A stretch of 64,000 bases of DNA from positions 1,984,001 to 2,048,000 of the forward strand of contig NZ_JACHMF010000001.1 of assembly GCF_014204895.1 (NCBI RefSeq), given 5' to 3'. The translations under genes and the position numbers were made by a program. Below the pieces are notes generated by a model. That model made no database searches. It had not been told where the DNA came from and saw nothing but the letters and a program-made list of their open reading frames with translations. Positions 42,413-51,671 of this stretch are shown here, in pieces; positions within the stretch are counted from its first letter, which is position 1; every line of letters starts with the position of its first letter. Origin of the DNA: Paractinoplanes abujensis (GTDB lineage: Bacteria; Actinomycetota; Actinomycetes; Mycobacteriales; Micromonosporaceae).

Positions 42413-42904
42413 TCAGCCCAGCCGGCCGCGCACCACCAGCGCCCAGCACAGGCACCCGAAGGCCGCGGTGGTGGCGATGGTGCGCACGAGGTTCCAAGCC
42501 GTCCACCGGGCCTCGTCGAAGGCCGCGCGCACGCCGGCCAGGTCGGCGATGCTGTCGGGGGAGCCGGCCGCCTTGAGCGCGTCGTTCAGCGGCACGTTGA
42601 CGGCCACGGTGATCCCGAAGACCACGATGTAGAGCACCAGCGCCGCGAGCACCCAGGGCAGGATCTCGCGCCCCGGGCTCAGGATCGCCGCGGCCGCCGT
42701 GAACAGCAGGGCGCCGGCGAAGCCGGTCATGAACCAGGGGTTGATGATCGCCCGGTCCAGGGCCTGGAACGCACCGATGAACGTCCGGTCGTCGGTGCGG
42801 GCCAGCCCCGCCATCACCGTGTGCTGGTAGAGGCCGAACACGCCGGCCATCAGACCCGTCGTCATCGTCGCCGCGATCAGTGCGGTCACTCTCAGTGCGA
42901 ACAT
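42413..42904 (-). CDS. DUF1772 (anthrone oxygenase-like) membrane protein
   Basis: This 163-residue protein has four membrane segments and the DUF1772 features MAGVFGLYQHTVMAGL, FIGAFQALDRAIINPWFMTGF and VNVPLNDALKAAGSPDS. Some relatives oxidise anthrones in polyketide pathways, but most are uncharacterised membrane proteins. It converges on the sugar permease gene with 19 bp between stops. Confidence 0.88.
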   Translation of the reverse strand: MFALRVTALIAATMTTGLMAGVFGLYQHTVMAGLARTDDRTFIGAFQALDRAIINPWFMTGFAGALLFTAAAAILSPGREILPWVLAALVLYIVVFGITVAVNVPLNDALKAAGSPDSIADLAGVRAAFDEARWTAWNLVRTIATTAAFGCLCWALVVRGRLG

Positions 42905-43067
42905 GCCTGTCAGTCAACCGGCGCGCGGGCCGGCCCGACATCGCTCAGAATCCACGGCCCATACGCATTGAGCTCACTGTGATATGTCCGACCGACCGTC
43001 AAGTCGGACCCCGCCCGGCCGATCACCACCGAGTCCGCAACTCAGGTGCAACCGGCCGGAGACACAC

Positions 43068-45323
43068 ATGCCCGCAGTGCCGCGCGAATCCGGCGCCGTA
43101 CCCCGTACGAGCCGGGTTTGGCTGTGGTTCCTGCTGATGGGCGGCGTCGCGGCCGTCGCGTACGTCGTGCTGCCGCCCAACGCGTTCACCAACTGGATGT
43201 TCCCCGCGATCAACACCAGCGGCGCGGTGGCCGCGTGGATCGGCCTGCACCGCAAGCAGCCCCGCAACAAGGCCGCCTGGACCATGCTGGCCGCCGCGCT
43301 CACGCTGTCGGCGGCCGGGGACATCATCTTCGCCGGCTACGACCTGGTGCACGCCGCCCCGCCCTTCCCGTCGGTGGCCGACGTCCTCTACATCGCCGCG
43401 CACCTGCTGGCCGTGGTGGCCGTGGCGCGGCTGAGCCATCACGCCGGCCGGGACAGCGTGCTCGAGGCCGGCGTGCTCACCGTCCCGCTGGCCCTGCAGT
43501 ACTGGATCCACATCATCAGCCCGACCCTGAGCGGCGGCGGCAACGGCCTGGCCGTCCTGGTCGCCGTGGGCACCCCGGTCGGCACGCTGATCGTGCTGTT
43601 CGGCGCGCTGCGGGCGGGTCTGAGCATGGAGATGCGCCGCGCGCCGGCCCGGCTGCTGGTGGCGGGCATGATGGCGTGGTTCGTCGCGGATGCCTACTAC
43701 GCCACGGCCAGCCTCAACGGAACGTACGAGTCCGGCGGCTGGATGGACCTGGGCTGGATGCTCATGCCGCTGCTGATCGGCGCGGCCGCCCTGCACCCGC
43801 AGATGCCGCAGCTCAACGTGCCGCTGCACGTCTCCACCAACATCCTCAGCGTGCGCCGCTACATGCTGGTCATCACGGGCGTGCTGCTGCTGGACGCCTA
43901 CGCGGCGGTGACCGTGGACGGCGCCGACCAGCTCGTCAGCGTGGCCGTGCTGGTCTCGGCCACGCTGGCCGCGATCCGGATCCGCCGCCCGCTGCGCGAC
44001 ATGGGCCGGCGCGCCACCCAGGACGCGCTGACCGGCCTGCCCAACCGCACCGAGCTGCTCCGCCGCCTCACGTTCGCGCTGGCCGAGCTGCCCGCCGACG
44101 GCAGCAGCAAGGTCGCGCTGCTGTTCTGCGACCTCGACCGGTTCAAGGACGTCAACGACAGCCTGGGCCACGCGGCGGGCGACCGGATGCTGGTCACGAT
44201 CGCCGAGCGGATCGTGGCCTCGGTGCGCGACGGCCGCGACATCGTGGCCCGGCTCGGCGGCGACGAGTTCGTCATCCTGATGCCCGAGGCCACCGACGCC
44301 GACACCGACGTCGTGGCCGAGCGCCTGGTCACCACGTTCACCGAGCCGATCGTCATCGACGGCGTCGAGCTCTACCCGTCGGTGTCGGTCGGCGTGCGCA
44401 CCACCGACGACTACAAGGCCGACCCGGACGAGTTGCTGCGCGACGCCGACACCGCCATGTACCGGGCCAAGAGCGGCGGCCGGGGCCGGGCCGAACGGTT
44501 CGACGACCGGTACGCGGCCGAGGCCGGCGCCCGGCTCAAGCTCGACACCGAGCTGCGCCACGCCCTGGCCAACGGCGAGCTGGAATGCTTCTACCAGCCG
44601 GAGATCGACCTCGCGACGGGCCGGCTGTACGCGCTGGAGGCCCTCGTACGGTGGCGGCACCCGGAACGTGGCCTGCTGGCGCCGGACGAGTTCGTGCCGC
44701 ACGCCGAGACCGTCGGCATCATCGGGCAGCTCTTCGAGCAGGTCCTGGCCGAGGTGCTGACCCAGCAGGACGCCTGGTACGACGCGTTCGGCTGGCGCCC
44801 GCCGGTGGCCGTCAACGTGTCGCCGCGGCAGCTCAACGCCTCCCGGCTCGTCCCGATGGTGCTCGACGCCCTGGCCGCGCACGGCACCCCGCCGGAGGCA
44901 CTGATCCTCGAGGTGACCGAGACCGGCCTGGTCGACGACACCGTCATGACGGGTACCCTGGCCGAGCTGCGCCGGCACGGGGTGGCGGTGGCCGTCGACG
45001 ACTTCGGCACCGGTTATTCGTCGGTGTCACGCCTGGCCGGACGGCACTGGGACGCGCTGAAGATCGACCGCAGTTTCACTGCCGGCATCGCCACCGACGA
45101 GTCCCGCGAGGGCGTGGTCCGGGCCATGATCGCCCTGGCCCACTCGCTCAAGCTGCGGGCCATCGCCGAGGGCGTCGAGGACGAGGCGACTTTGGCCAAG
45201 CTGCGCGAGCTGGGCTGCGACGCGGGCCAGGGCTACCTCTGGAACCGCCCGGCCGGCGCCGCGGCGACCACCGAGATGATCGCCGCGTCGCCGCACTGGG
45301 GAGCCCTGCCGGCCGCCGTCTAG
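43068..45323 (+). CDS. Membrane GGDEF-EAL cyclic-di-GMP turnover protein
   Basis: This 751-residue protein has about eight N-terminal membrane segments (15-310), a GGDEF domain with an intact LGGDEFVI (about 396-400) and an EAL domain with intact EALVRW (about 524), DDFGTGYSS, LKIDRSF and AEGVEDEATL. Both active sites look complete, so it could make and break cyclic di-GMP. The inhibitory RxxD site before GGDEF is absent (DGRD instead). I use the ATG at 43068, 6 nt after GGAG. Its TAG and the stop of the convergent 984-residue gene share CTAG. Confidence 0.94.
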   Translation: MPAVPRESGAVPRTSRVWLWFLLMGGVAAVAYVVLPPNAFTNWMFPAINTSGAVAAWIGLHRKQPRNKAAWTMLAAALTLSAAGDIIFAGYDLVHAAPPFPSVADVLYIAAHLLAVVAVARLSHHAGRDSVLEAGVLTVPLALQYWIHIISPTLSGGGNGLAVLVAVGTPVGTLIVLFGALRAGLSMEMRRAPARLLVAGMMAWFVADAYYATASLNGTYESGGWMDLGWMLMPLLIGAAALHPQMPQLNVPLHVSTNILSVRRYMLVITGVLLLDAYAAVTVDGADQLVSVAVLVSATLAAIRIRRPLRDMGRRATQDALTGLPNRTELLRRLTFALAELPADGSSKVALLFCDLDRFKDVNDSLGHAAGDRMLVTIAERIVASVRDGRDIVARLGGDEFVILMPEATDADTDVVAERLVTTFTEPIVIDGVELYPSVSVGVRTTDDYKADPDELLRDADTAMYRAKSGGRGRAERFDDRYAAEAGARLKLDTELRHALANGELECFYQPEIDLATGRLYALEALVRWRHPERGLLAPDEFVPHAETVGIIGQLFEQVLAEVLTQQDAWYDAFGWRPPVAVNVSPRQLNASRLVPMVLDALAAHGTPPEALILEVTETGLVDDTVMTGTLAELRRHGVAVAVDDFGTGYSSVSRLAGRHWDALKIDRSFTAGIATDESREGVVRAMIALAHSLKLRAIAEGVEDEATLAKLRELGCDAGQGYLWNRPAGAAATTEMIAASPHWGALPAAV

Positions 45324-48274
45324 CTCGCGGCCGGTTCGATCCAGATGTTGCGGTACTGCACCTTGTTGCCGTGATCCTGCAGGCGGATGGCGCCGGTGGC
45401 CGGGCCCTCCGGGATGTTGCCGCCGGTGCCGTTGGGGATCTCGATGTTGTCGTGCACCTTCTGACCGTTCCAGACGACGGTGATGCGGGCGTTCTCCGTC
45501 TTCGCCCCGGCCGCGTCGTAGCGGGCCGCGCGGAACGTGATGTCGTACTTCTGCCATGTCTCGGGCGCGGTGGCCGCGTTCACGTCGGGCGCCTTGACGG
45601 TGTAGATCGCGCCGGCCTCGTTGTTGGCGAGCGTCGTGTCCCCGTACGAGTCGAGGATCTGCAGCTCGTAACGCTCCTGCTGGTAGACGCCGCTGTTACC
45701 CCGGTTCTGCCCGGTCACGTCGTCGGGGAGCAGCGGGACCTTGAACTCGACGTGCAGCTTGTAGTCGCCGAACGCCTCGAGCGTACGGATGTCGCCGCAG
45801 CAGACCTCGGTCGCGTTCGGGGCGACAGCGGGCCACTGCGGGCGCCGGCCGTCGGTGTGCTGCCAGTTGTCGAGGCCGTTGCCGTCGAAGAGCACGATCC
45901 GCGCGCTGGGCTTGCGCACGCTGATCTGGTCGAGGTTGACGTGCCCGGAGTCCGAGGCGTCGACCCGCCACTGGATGGTGTTGACGCCCCTCTTGAGCTT
46001 GAGCGTCTCGTAGACCGAAGCCCACTCGTCCCACGTGACCGTGGACGGCAGTGACACCTGGCGGATCTTCTTGTCGTTGACGTAGACGCTGACCGTCTTG
46101 GTGCCGCTGAACGGGTTGGGCCCGTTGGAGTAGCGCAGCCCGACCGTGTAGTCGCCGGCCTTGTCGACGGTCACGTGGTTGGTGGTGGAGGCGTTGAGGT
46201 TGCCGAACCCGGCCACGAACCCGATGCCGGAGAAACCGCGGTGGTCGGTGGCCAGCGACGCGCCGCCCTCCCGGTTGCCCTCCTCGGCCTCGTAGAAGAC
46301 CTGCTGGGTCTGCGGGCCGGGCTTCTCGTTCATCGTGTACCAGGCCTCGGTGCTCCACAGCGTCTCACCGTCGGCGGCCGCGAAGGGGCGCGGGGAGCGC
46401 AGGTGCACCACCCGGTCCTTGCGCAGCCCCGGGACGGTCAGGGTCACCGTCTTCTTGTCACCGGAGACCTTCGCGTCGGTGACCGCCAGGGTCTCCCGGT
46501 CGACCTCCGGGCCGCCGTACTGCGCGGTCGGCACGTAGCGCCACTGCTCGACGGCGTACTTCGCCTTGAGCCCCTCGATCGTCGAAGCGTTGAGCGGCTT
46601 CGTGTACTCGATCTTGAAGCCGGTCTGGGTGGCCTTCATCGTCTTCATGTCGAACACGGTCTTGCCGTTGGGGGTGAGCTTCTGCAGCCCGAAGCGCAGC
46701 TTGCCCTCCTGCCCCCAGTTGCCGTCGGCGCCGAGCCCGCCCACGTAGATCGCGCCGTCGGGCCCGATCGCGACCCGGTTGATGCCCGCCTCGAGGCCCT
46801 GGGTGTGCCGGAAGATCGCACCCTGCTCGACGCCGTGCACCGTCTCCAGCGCGGCCCGCTGCAGACCGCCGTACGTGACGTCGCCGATCACGAACTGACC
46901 CTTGAACGGGCCCGACTTGAGCAGCACCGGCGTGCTGGGGGAGTTGCCGATCTGGTTCTGCGGGATCCACAGCACCGGCCGGGTCACCGGGTTGGCGTCG
47001 AACTTGCCGTCCGGGTTGGTGTAGTGGTTGTAGAACGCGTCCTCTTCGATCTTCAGCAGCTTCGACGACGGTAGCCAGCCGCCCTGGTTGTCGGTGACGT
47101 AGATGTCGCCGCCCTCGCCCCAGCCGATCCCGTTGGGCGTACGCAGGCCGCCCGCGACCGTCGTGACCTTGCCGCTCTTGCGGTTGACCACGATGTGCGT
47201 GCCGCGGCCGCGGACCGGCTGCGGGTCGGTCGTCGCGCCGCCCAGGTTGATCGAGACGCTCAGGTTGAGGTAGAAGTTGCCACCCTTGTAGAGCAGCCCG
47301 AACGCGAACTCGTGGAAGTTGCCGCCGAACGGCCACGTGGCGACGGTGCGCTTGGTGTCGAGGACGTCGTCGGAGTTCGTGTCCTTGAGCTCGGTCAGCT
47401 CGTGCTTCTGCGACACGTAGACCAGCCCGTCGACGACCGCGAGGCCCATCGGCTCCTTGAGGCCTTCGGCGATCTTCTTGTACGTGACCTTGTCCGGCCC
47501 GGTCGTGCCGGCGGTGCCGGAGACCAGGTAGACCTCGCCGAGCACCTTGTCCGAGCCGCCCCACGTGCTGATCAGCATCTTGCCGTCGGGGCGCCACGCG
47601 ATGCCCGTGACCTGGGGCTCGAAGCCCGGCGGGCGCAGGTTCGTGAGGTTGTAGCCGGGGTTCACAGCGGTCAGCGGCAGCCCGTCGCCGGGCGCGTCGG
47701 TGCCTTCGGCGCACTCCTTCTGGCCGGGCGCGGTCACCCGTACGACACCGGCGTCGGTGCTCAGCGCGCTCGTGGGCACGACCTCGAAGTCGCTCGCGCC
47801 CGGCGTCTTCCACGACAGGGTCAGCCGCTGGCCGCCGGTCTTGTCGAAGTGCTCGACGCGCAACTTGTGCACGCCCGCGGTCAGCTCGGCCGTGCCCTCC
47901 CCGGGCGGCTCGACGTCGTGCAGCCCGTCGTGGTCGACCACGAGCGCGTCGTCGATGTAGAGCTTGGAGCCGTCGTCGCTGACCAGCCGGAAGGTGTACG
48001 CCCCGGCGGCCGGCGCGGTCAGGTTGGCCAGCGCGTGCGTGATGAAGTTGTCGTTGAGCCCGAACTGGTCGGTGGTGGACCAGTCGACGGTGGGCATGAG
48101 CTTGTCCACATTGGGGGTCTGGCTGGGCTTGAGCTCGCACACCTTGCTCATCGGCAGGCCGATGTCGTACGTCCGGAGCGTGACGCCGGGCTCCTGCGGT
48201 GGGTCGGCGGCGGCGTAGGCCGGCGCGGCGGTGAACGTCCCGACGAGCAGGGCGGCCACGAACAAACGTTTCAT
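45320..48274 (-). CDS. Secreted multidomain glycan-active protein: PA14, beta-propeller, CBM6/35, DUF1080
   Basis: This 984-residue protein has a signal peptide (1-22), a PA14 domain (about 30-165: AGAYTFRLVSDDGSKLYIDDALVV), a PQQ/NHL-type beta-propeller (about 190-540: GIAWRPDGKMLISTW, GIGWGEGGDIYVTDNQGG, IGPDGAIYVGGLG), a carbohydrate-binding module (about 655-780, starting VFYEAEEGNREGG and ending VNLDQISV) and a C-terminal DUF1080 domain (about 790-984: LFDGNGLDNWQH...RNIWIEP). DUF1080 enzymes act on 3-keto-glycosides. It probably oxidises or cleaves plant or microbial glycans outside the cell. GGAG lies 7 nt before the ATG. A structured promoter-operator region precedes it. Confidence 0.88.
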   Translation of the reverse strand: MKRLFVAALLVGTFTAAPAYAAADPPQEPGVTLRTYDIGLPMSKVCELKPSQTPNVDKLMPTVDWSTTDQFGLNDNFITHALANLTAPAAGAYTFRLVSDDGSKLYIDDALVVDHDGLHDVEPPGEGTAELTAGVHKLRVEHFDKTGGQRLTLSWKTPGASDFEVVPTSALSTDAGVVRVTAPGQKECAEGTDAPGDGLPLTAVNPGYNLTNLRPPGFEPQVTGIAWRPDGKMLISTWGGSDKVLGEVYLVSGTAGTTGPDKVTYKKIAEGLKEPMGLAVVDGLVYVSQKHELTELKDTNSDDVLDTKRTVATWPFGGNFHEFAFGLLYKGGNFYLNLSVSINLGGATTDPQPVRGRGTHIVVNRKSGKVTTVAGGLRTPNGIGWGEGGDIYVTDNQGGWLPSSKLLKIEEDAFYNHYTNPDGKFDANPVTRPVLWIPQNQIGNSPSTPVLLKSGPFKGQFVIGDVTYGGLQRAALETVHGVEQGAIFRHTQGLEAGINRVAIGPDGAIYVGGLGADGNWGQEGKLRFGLQKLTPNGKTVFDMKTMKATQTGFKIEYTKPLNASTIEGLKAKYAVEQWRYVPTAQYGGPEVDRETLAVTDAKVSGDKKTVTLTVPGLRKDRVVHLRSPRPFAAADGETLWSTEAWYTMNEKPGPQTQQVFYEAEEGNREGGASLATDHRGFSGIGFVAGFGNLNASTTNHVTVDKAGDYTVGLRYSNGPNPFSGTKTVSVYVNDKKIRQVSLPSTVTWDEWASVYETLKLKRGVNTIQWRVDASDSGHVNLDQISVRKPSARIVLFDGNGLDNWQHTDGRRPQWPAVAPNATEVCCGDIRTLEAFGDYKLHVEFKVPLLPDDVTGQNRGNSGVYQQERYELQILDSYGDTTLANNEAGAIYTVKAPDVNAATAPETWQKYDITFRAARYDAAGAKTENARITVVWNGQKVHDNIEIPNGTGGNIPEGPATGAIRLQDHGNKVQYRNIWIEPAAS

Positions 48275-48309
48275 CGGCACTCCAGGGTTACCGCGACGAT
48301 TCAGGGTGG

Positions 48310-48452
48310 TGAATACCTTCGTTTGCTTTCGTTGGAAAGTCCATGGCTTTCCGCTGATTGGACAAAAGTTTTCCCGTACGAGCCGAAAGTACGGGGCCCC
48401 TTGACATGTTGGTCTTGGACTGTCCAGGGTGGAGGTCCCGTGAGGAGCGGCC
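48310..48452. promoter_or_regulatory. Structured divergent regulatory region
   Basis: For the minus-strand glycan gene, TTTCCA (48338-48333) and TATTCA (48315-48310), 17 bp apart, form a -35/-10 pair. GGAAAG (48334-48339) and CTTTCC (48347-48352) make a 6-7-6 inverted repeat covering that -35. CCCGTAC (48373-48379) and GTACGGG (48389-48395) form a 7-bp stem, and TGGACTGTCCA (48416-48426) is an 11-bp palindrome before the Nramp-like gene. These look like sites for two regulators. Confidence 0.5.
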
Positions 48453-49850
48453 GTGGCGACCACCGACGCCTTCCCGACCCGCTATCTGCCCGCGCCCGAG
48501 ATCCGTGAACTGCCCGACGAGCCCCGCCGCTACGGCAAACTGATCGGCCCGGGCATCATCGCCGCCGGGGTCGGCCTGGCCTCCGGCGAGTTCGTCCTCT
48601 TCCCGTACATCGCCTCGCAGGTCGGCCTGGTCTTCGTCTGGGCCGCGCTGGTCGGCCTGATCACCCAGTACTTCCTCAACATGGAGATCGAGCGCTACAC
48701 CCTGGCCACCGGCGAGACCGCGCTCACCGGGTTCAGCCGCTACTGGAAACACTGGGGCCTGGTCTTCGCGATCCTCACGTACTTCGCCAACCTCTGGCCC
48801 GGCTGGGCCACCAGCTCGGCCACCCTCACCACGTACATCTTCGGCGGCAACCGCACCGTGATCGCGGTGTGCATGCTGATCGCCATCGGGCTGATCCTCA
48901 CCCTGGCCCCGGTCGTCTACGTGGCCCTCGAACGAGCCCAGATGCTCAAAGTCGCCGCCGTGCTCACCTTCTTCGTCGTGGCCGCGATCTTCGCGATCGG
49001 CGCGTCCGCCTGGAGCGACCTGCCCGACGTGGTGACCCGGCCCCGCGTGCCCGTCGACGAGCTCGGCTTCGCGCTGCTGCTGGGTGCGCTCGCCTTCGCC
49101 GGAGCCGGGGGAGGGCAGAACCTGGTGCAGTCCAACTGGATCCGCGACAAGGGATACGGCATGGGCTCGTACGCGCCCCGGCTCGTCAGCCCCGTGACCG
49201 GCCAGTCCGAGGCCGCCCCCAGCACGGGTTACGTGTTCGAGCCGACGGAGGAGAACCTGCGGCGCTGGCGGGGCTGGTGGAAGTTCGCCAACATCGAGCA
49301 GCTGGCCACATTCGTGCTGATCACCTTCGTGACGATCCTGTTCACGTCGCTGCTGGCCTACTCCACGGTCTTCGGCCGCGACGGGCTGGAGAACAGCATC
49401 GGCTTCCTCGAGGTCGAGGGCGCGGTGCTGGCCGACCGCGTCGGCAACTGGTTCCAGTACCTGTTCTGGATCATCGGCGCGTTCTCCCTGTTCGCCGCGG
49501 CCCTGGGCATCGTCGACTACACCAGCCGGCTGGCCGCCGACGTCATCAAGACCTCGTACGCCCGCGACGCCGACGAGAGCAAGGTCTACGCCGGCCTGGT
49601 CTGGGGCCTGGTCGCGATCGGCATCGTGGTGCTGGTGGCCGGCTTCGACCAGCCCATCGTCCTGCTGGTCATCTCGGCAGTGGTCGGCGGCTTCATGATG
49701 TTCGTCTACTCGGCCCTGCTCATCCTGATCAACCGGCGCATCCTGCCCGCCCCCATCCGGGTCCGGGGCGTCCGGCTGGCCGCCCTGATCTGGTCCTTCG
49801 CCCTCTTCGGGGTGCTCTCCGTGGCCACGTTCATCGACCGGGTCTTTTAG
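48453..49850 (+). CDS. Nramp-related transporter lacking the DPGN metal motif
   Basis: This 465-residue protein has about eleven membrane segments and an Nramp/LeuT-type layout. The first helix reads KLIGPGIIAAGVGLASGEFVL, where true Nramp proteins have DPGN; here Asp and Asn are absent. The second metal motif (MPH) is also not seen; AGAGGGQNLVQSNW occupies the corresponding helix. It is therefore probably not a Mn/Fe transporter; a distant Nramp-related or unknown substrate is likely. The start is a GTG at 48453 after GTGAGGAGCG. Confidence 0.85.
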   Translation: MATTDAFPTRYLPAPEIRELPDEPRRYGKLIGPGIIAAGVGLASGEFVLFPYIASQVGLVFVWAALVGLITQYFLNMEIERYTLATGETALTGFSRYWKHWGLVFAILTYFANLWPGWATSSATLTTYIFGGNRTVIAVCMLIAIGLILTLAPVVYVALERAQMLKVAAVLTFFVVAAIFAIGASAWSDLPDVVTRPRVPVDELGFALLLGALAFAGAGGGQNLVQSNWIRDKGYGMGSYAPRLVSPVTGQSEAAPSTGYVFEPTEENLRRWRGWWKFANIEQLATFVLITFVTILFTSLLAYSTVFGRDGLENSIGFLEVEGAVLADRVGNWFQYLFWIIGAFSLFAAALGIVDYTSRLAADVIKTSYARDADESKVYAGLVWGLVAIGIVVLVAGFDQPIVLLVISAVVGGFMMFVYSALLILINRRILPAPIRVRGVRLAALIWSFALFGVLSVATFIDRVF

Positions 49851-49897
49851 CGCCGCTTTAACCCGGTCTTAGCCGCCGGGCCGCGAAAGTGCAGCGC

Positions 49898-50875
49898 ATG
49901 TCAATCAAGCGCACGTTCGCGGCCCTGGCCGCTCTGTCCGTGGTACCGCTGGCGGTCGTCGCCGCCCAGCCCGCCGCGCAGGCCGCCAGCTCCAAGTTCT
50001 GCACCGGCGGCAGCTACACCGTCCTCGGCACAACCGGCACCAAGGACCGCTTCCGGGGCACGGTCGCCGCGCCCGCCGGCCGGTTCACCGTCCAGGGCAA
50101 ATACACCCGCTTCACCATCGACCCGGCCACCTTCGCCCTGTACGACTACGCCTTCACCGGCGCCCCGAACACCGGTGACATGACCGGCGGCCGTGCGGTC
50201 GGCATCTACGCCGGCAAGGTCCCCGACCACCGCGGGCTCACCCTGACGAGCGCGATCAGCCTCGAACTGCGCGACGAAGACATGGTCATCTCCCGTACGG
50301 GCCCCGGCGGCCTCAGCATGAAGATCCAGGCCAAGGACTGCGCTCAGGGCGGCATCTTCCAGATGGAACCCGCCCGCGGCGACGGCACCGCCACCCGGAT
50401 CGTGCACACCCTGGCCGACACCACGTTCTACTACGACAACCCGAACTTCCGGGCCCGCCTCGGCCAGTACCTCGGCTCCGGATGCACCTCGGTCGCGGGT
50501 CCCGCCGGGCCGGCCTGCGTCCGCGTGACCCCCCGAGTCACCATCGCCAACGACACAGCCCCACGCCTGGTCCTCCGCGACAGCGCCCAGGTCGCCACCC
50601 GAGTCCCTTCACCTGAGTGCGGCCCCGACTTCACGAACACGCTGGGCCTGACCGAGACGAAGGACCACTGCGGCGGGGTGTCCATCTGGGACGTCGCCTC
50701 GGGCGGCCGCATGGGCATGGTCACCGGCGAGGACGCCACCGAGGTGGCCAACCCGCCGACCACCTGCACCACCGACTGCCAGGCCGAGAACCAGGTCCGC
50801 GGCGAACTCGCCGTGCTGGGCTTCCCGTCCCCGGTCCCCGCCGAGAGCCGCCTCACCCCGCGCACAGCCTCCTGA
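49898..50875 (+). CDS. Secreted protein of unknown function
   Basis: This 325-residue protein has a Sec signal peptide (RTFAALAALSVVPLAVVAAQPAAQA, cleaved near 33) and no anchor. The mature part is Gly/Thr-rich with six to eight cysteines (FCTGG, KDCAQGG, SGCTSV, ACVRVT, ECGPDF, DHCGG, TTCTTDC), suggesting disulfides. It resembles no family I can name. I prefer the ATG at 49898 (MSIKRTF) over the in-frame GTG at 49889. No ribosome site is clear. Confidence 0.75.
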   Translation: MSIKRTFAALAALSVVPLAVVAAQPAAQAASSKFCTGGSYTVLGTTGTKDRFRGTVAAPAGRFTVQGKYTRFTIDPATFALYDYAFTGAPNTGDMTGGRAVGIYAGKVPDHRGLTLTSAISLELRDEDMVISRTGPGGLSMKIQAKDCAQGGIFQMEPARGDGTATRIVHTLADTTFYYDNPNFRARLGQYLGSGCTSVAGPAGPACVRVTPRVTIANDTAPRLVLRDSAQVATRVPSPECGPDFTNTLGLTETKDHCGGVSIWDVASGGRMGMVTGEDATEVANPPTTCTTDCQAENQVRGELAVLGFPSPVPAESRLTPRTAS

Positions 50876-50937
50876 CCGTCCTTGCCCGGCAGAGCCGCCG
50901 CTCCCCGGACGGCGGCACTGTCTGCAAGAGTGAGTGG

Positions 50938-51671
50938 ATGGGAACCAACGGTCAGGACTCGGATCGGGATCTGGCCCCGTCCTGGGTCCAGCACAACACG
51001 GCCGGGCCGAACGCCACCGTCTACGCCGTTCAGGGCGGCAACCTGATCCAGCACGGCGAGTCCGCCCCGGTGCCAGGCCATCAGCCGCGCGTCCGGATCC
51101 TGTTCCTGGCGGCCAACCCCCTGGCCACATCGCGGCTTGCGCTCGACGAGGAGGCACGGGAGGTCACGGAGAAGCTCCGGTTGTCCCGTGACCGCCAGGT
51201 CTTCGACCTCGTCACGCGATGGGCGGTACGCCCCGGTGACCTGCTGCAGCATCTCAACGAACACAACCCGCAGATCGTCCACTTCAGCGGACACGGCAGC
51301 CCGCCGGCGAGATCGTGCTGTCCGGTGCCGGCAGCAGCAGCCCGATCAGACCAGCGGCCCTGACTGAGCTTTTCCGCATCATGAAGGAGACCGTCCGGCT
51401 GGTTGTCCTCAACGCCTGCTGGTCGGCCACCCAGGCCCAGCAGATCGCCCAGCACATCGACCACGTCGTCGGCATGCGCCGCCCCGTCGACGACCGCTCG
51501 GCCACCATCTTCGCCGCGGCCTTCTACTCCGCGCTGGCCTTCGGCCGGACCGTCCACGAGTCCTTCGACCAGGCTCGCACCAGCCTGATGCTGCACACCA
51601 CGCCGGACCACGACGTACCGCAACTACTCTCACGCCCCGGCGTGGCCGCCCGCCTGACCGTGGACCGGTGA
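50938..51671 (+). pseudogene. CHAT-domain protease gene with a frameshift
   Basis: The first frame reads from the ATG at 50938 through a possible amyloid-signalling motif (ATVYAVQGGNLIQHG, residues 26-40) into a CHAT domain (RVRILFLAANPLATSRLALDEEAREV, then VHFSGHG with catalytic His119). Just after SGHGSP the frame is lost. The domain continues in another frame: GEIVLSGAGSSS, then VVLNACWSATQAQQ with the catalytic Cys (codon 51417-51419), to the TGA at 51669-51671. The span is 734 nt, one short of 245 codons, so a single missing base around 51300-51310 accounts for it. Corrected, it would be a 244-residue CHAT protease. It is either a recent pseudogene or a sequencing error. Confidence 0.72.

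Noticed and set aside
43023..44978. A 651-codon open frame opposite the GGDEF-EAL gene
   Set aside because: Antisense shadow with no recognisable motif and no ribosome site.
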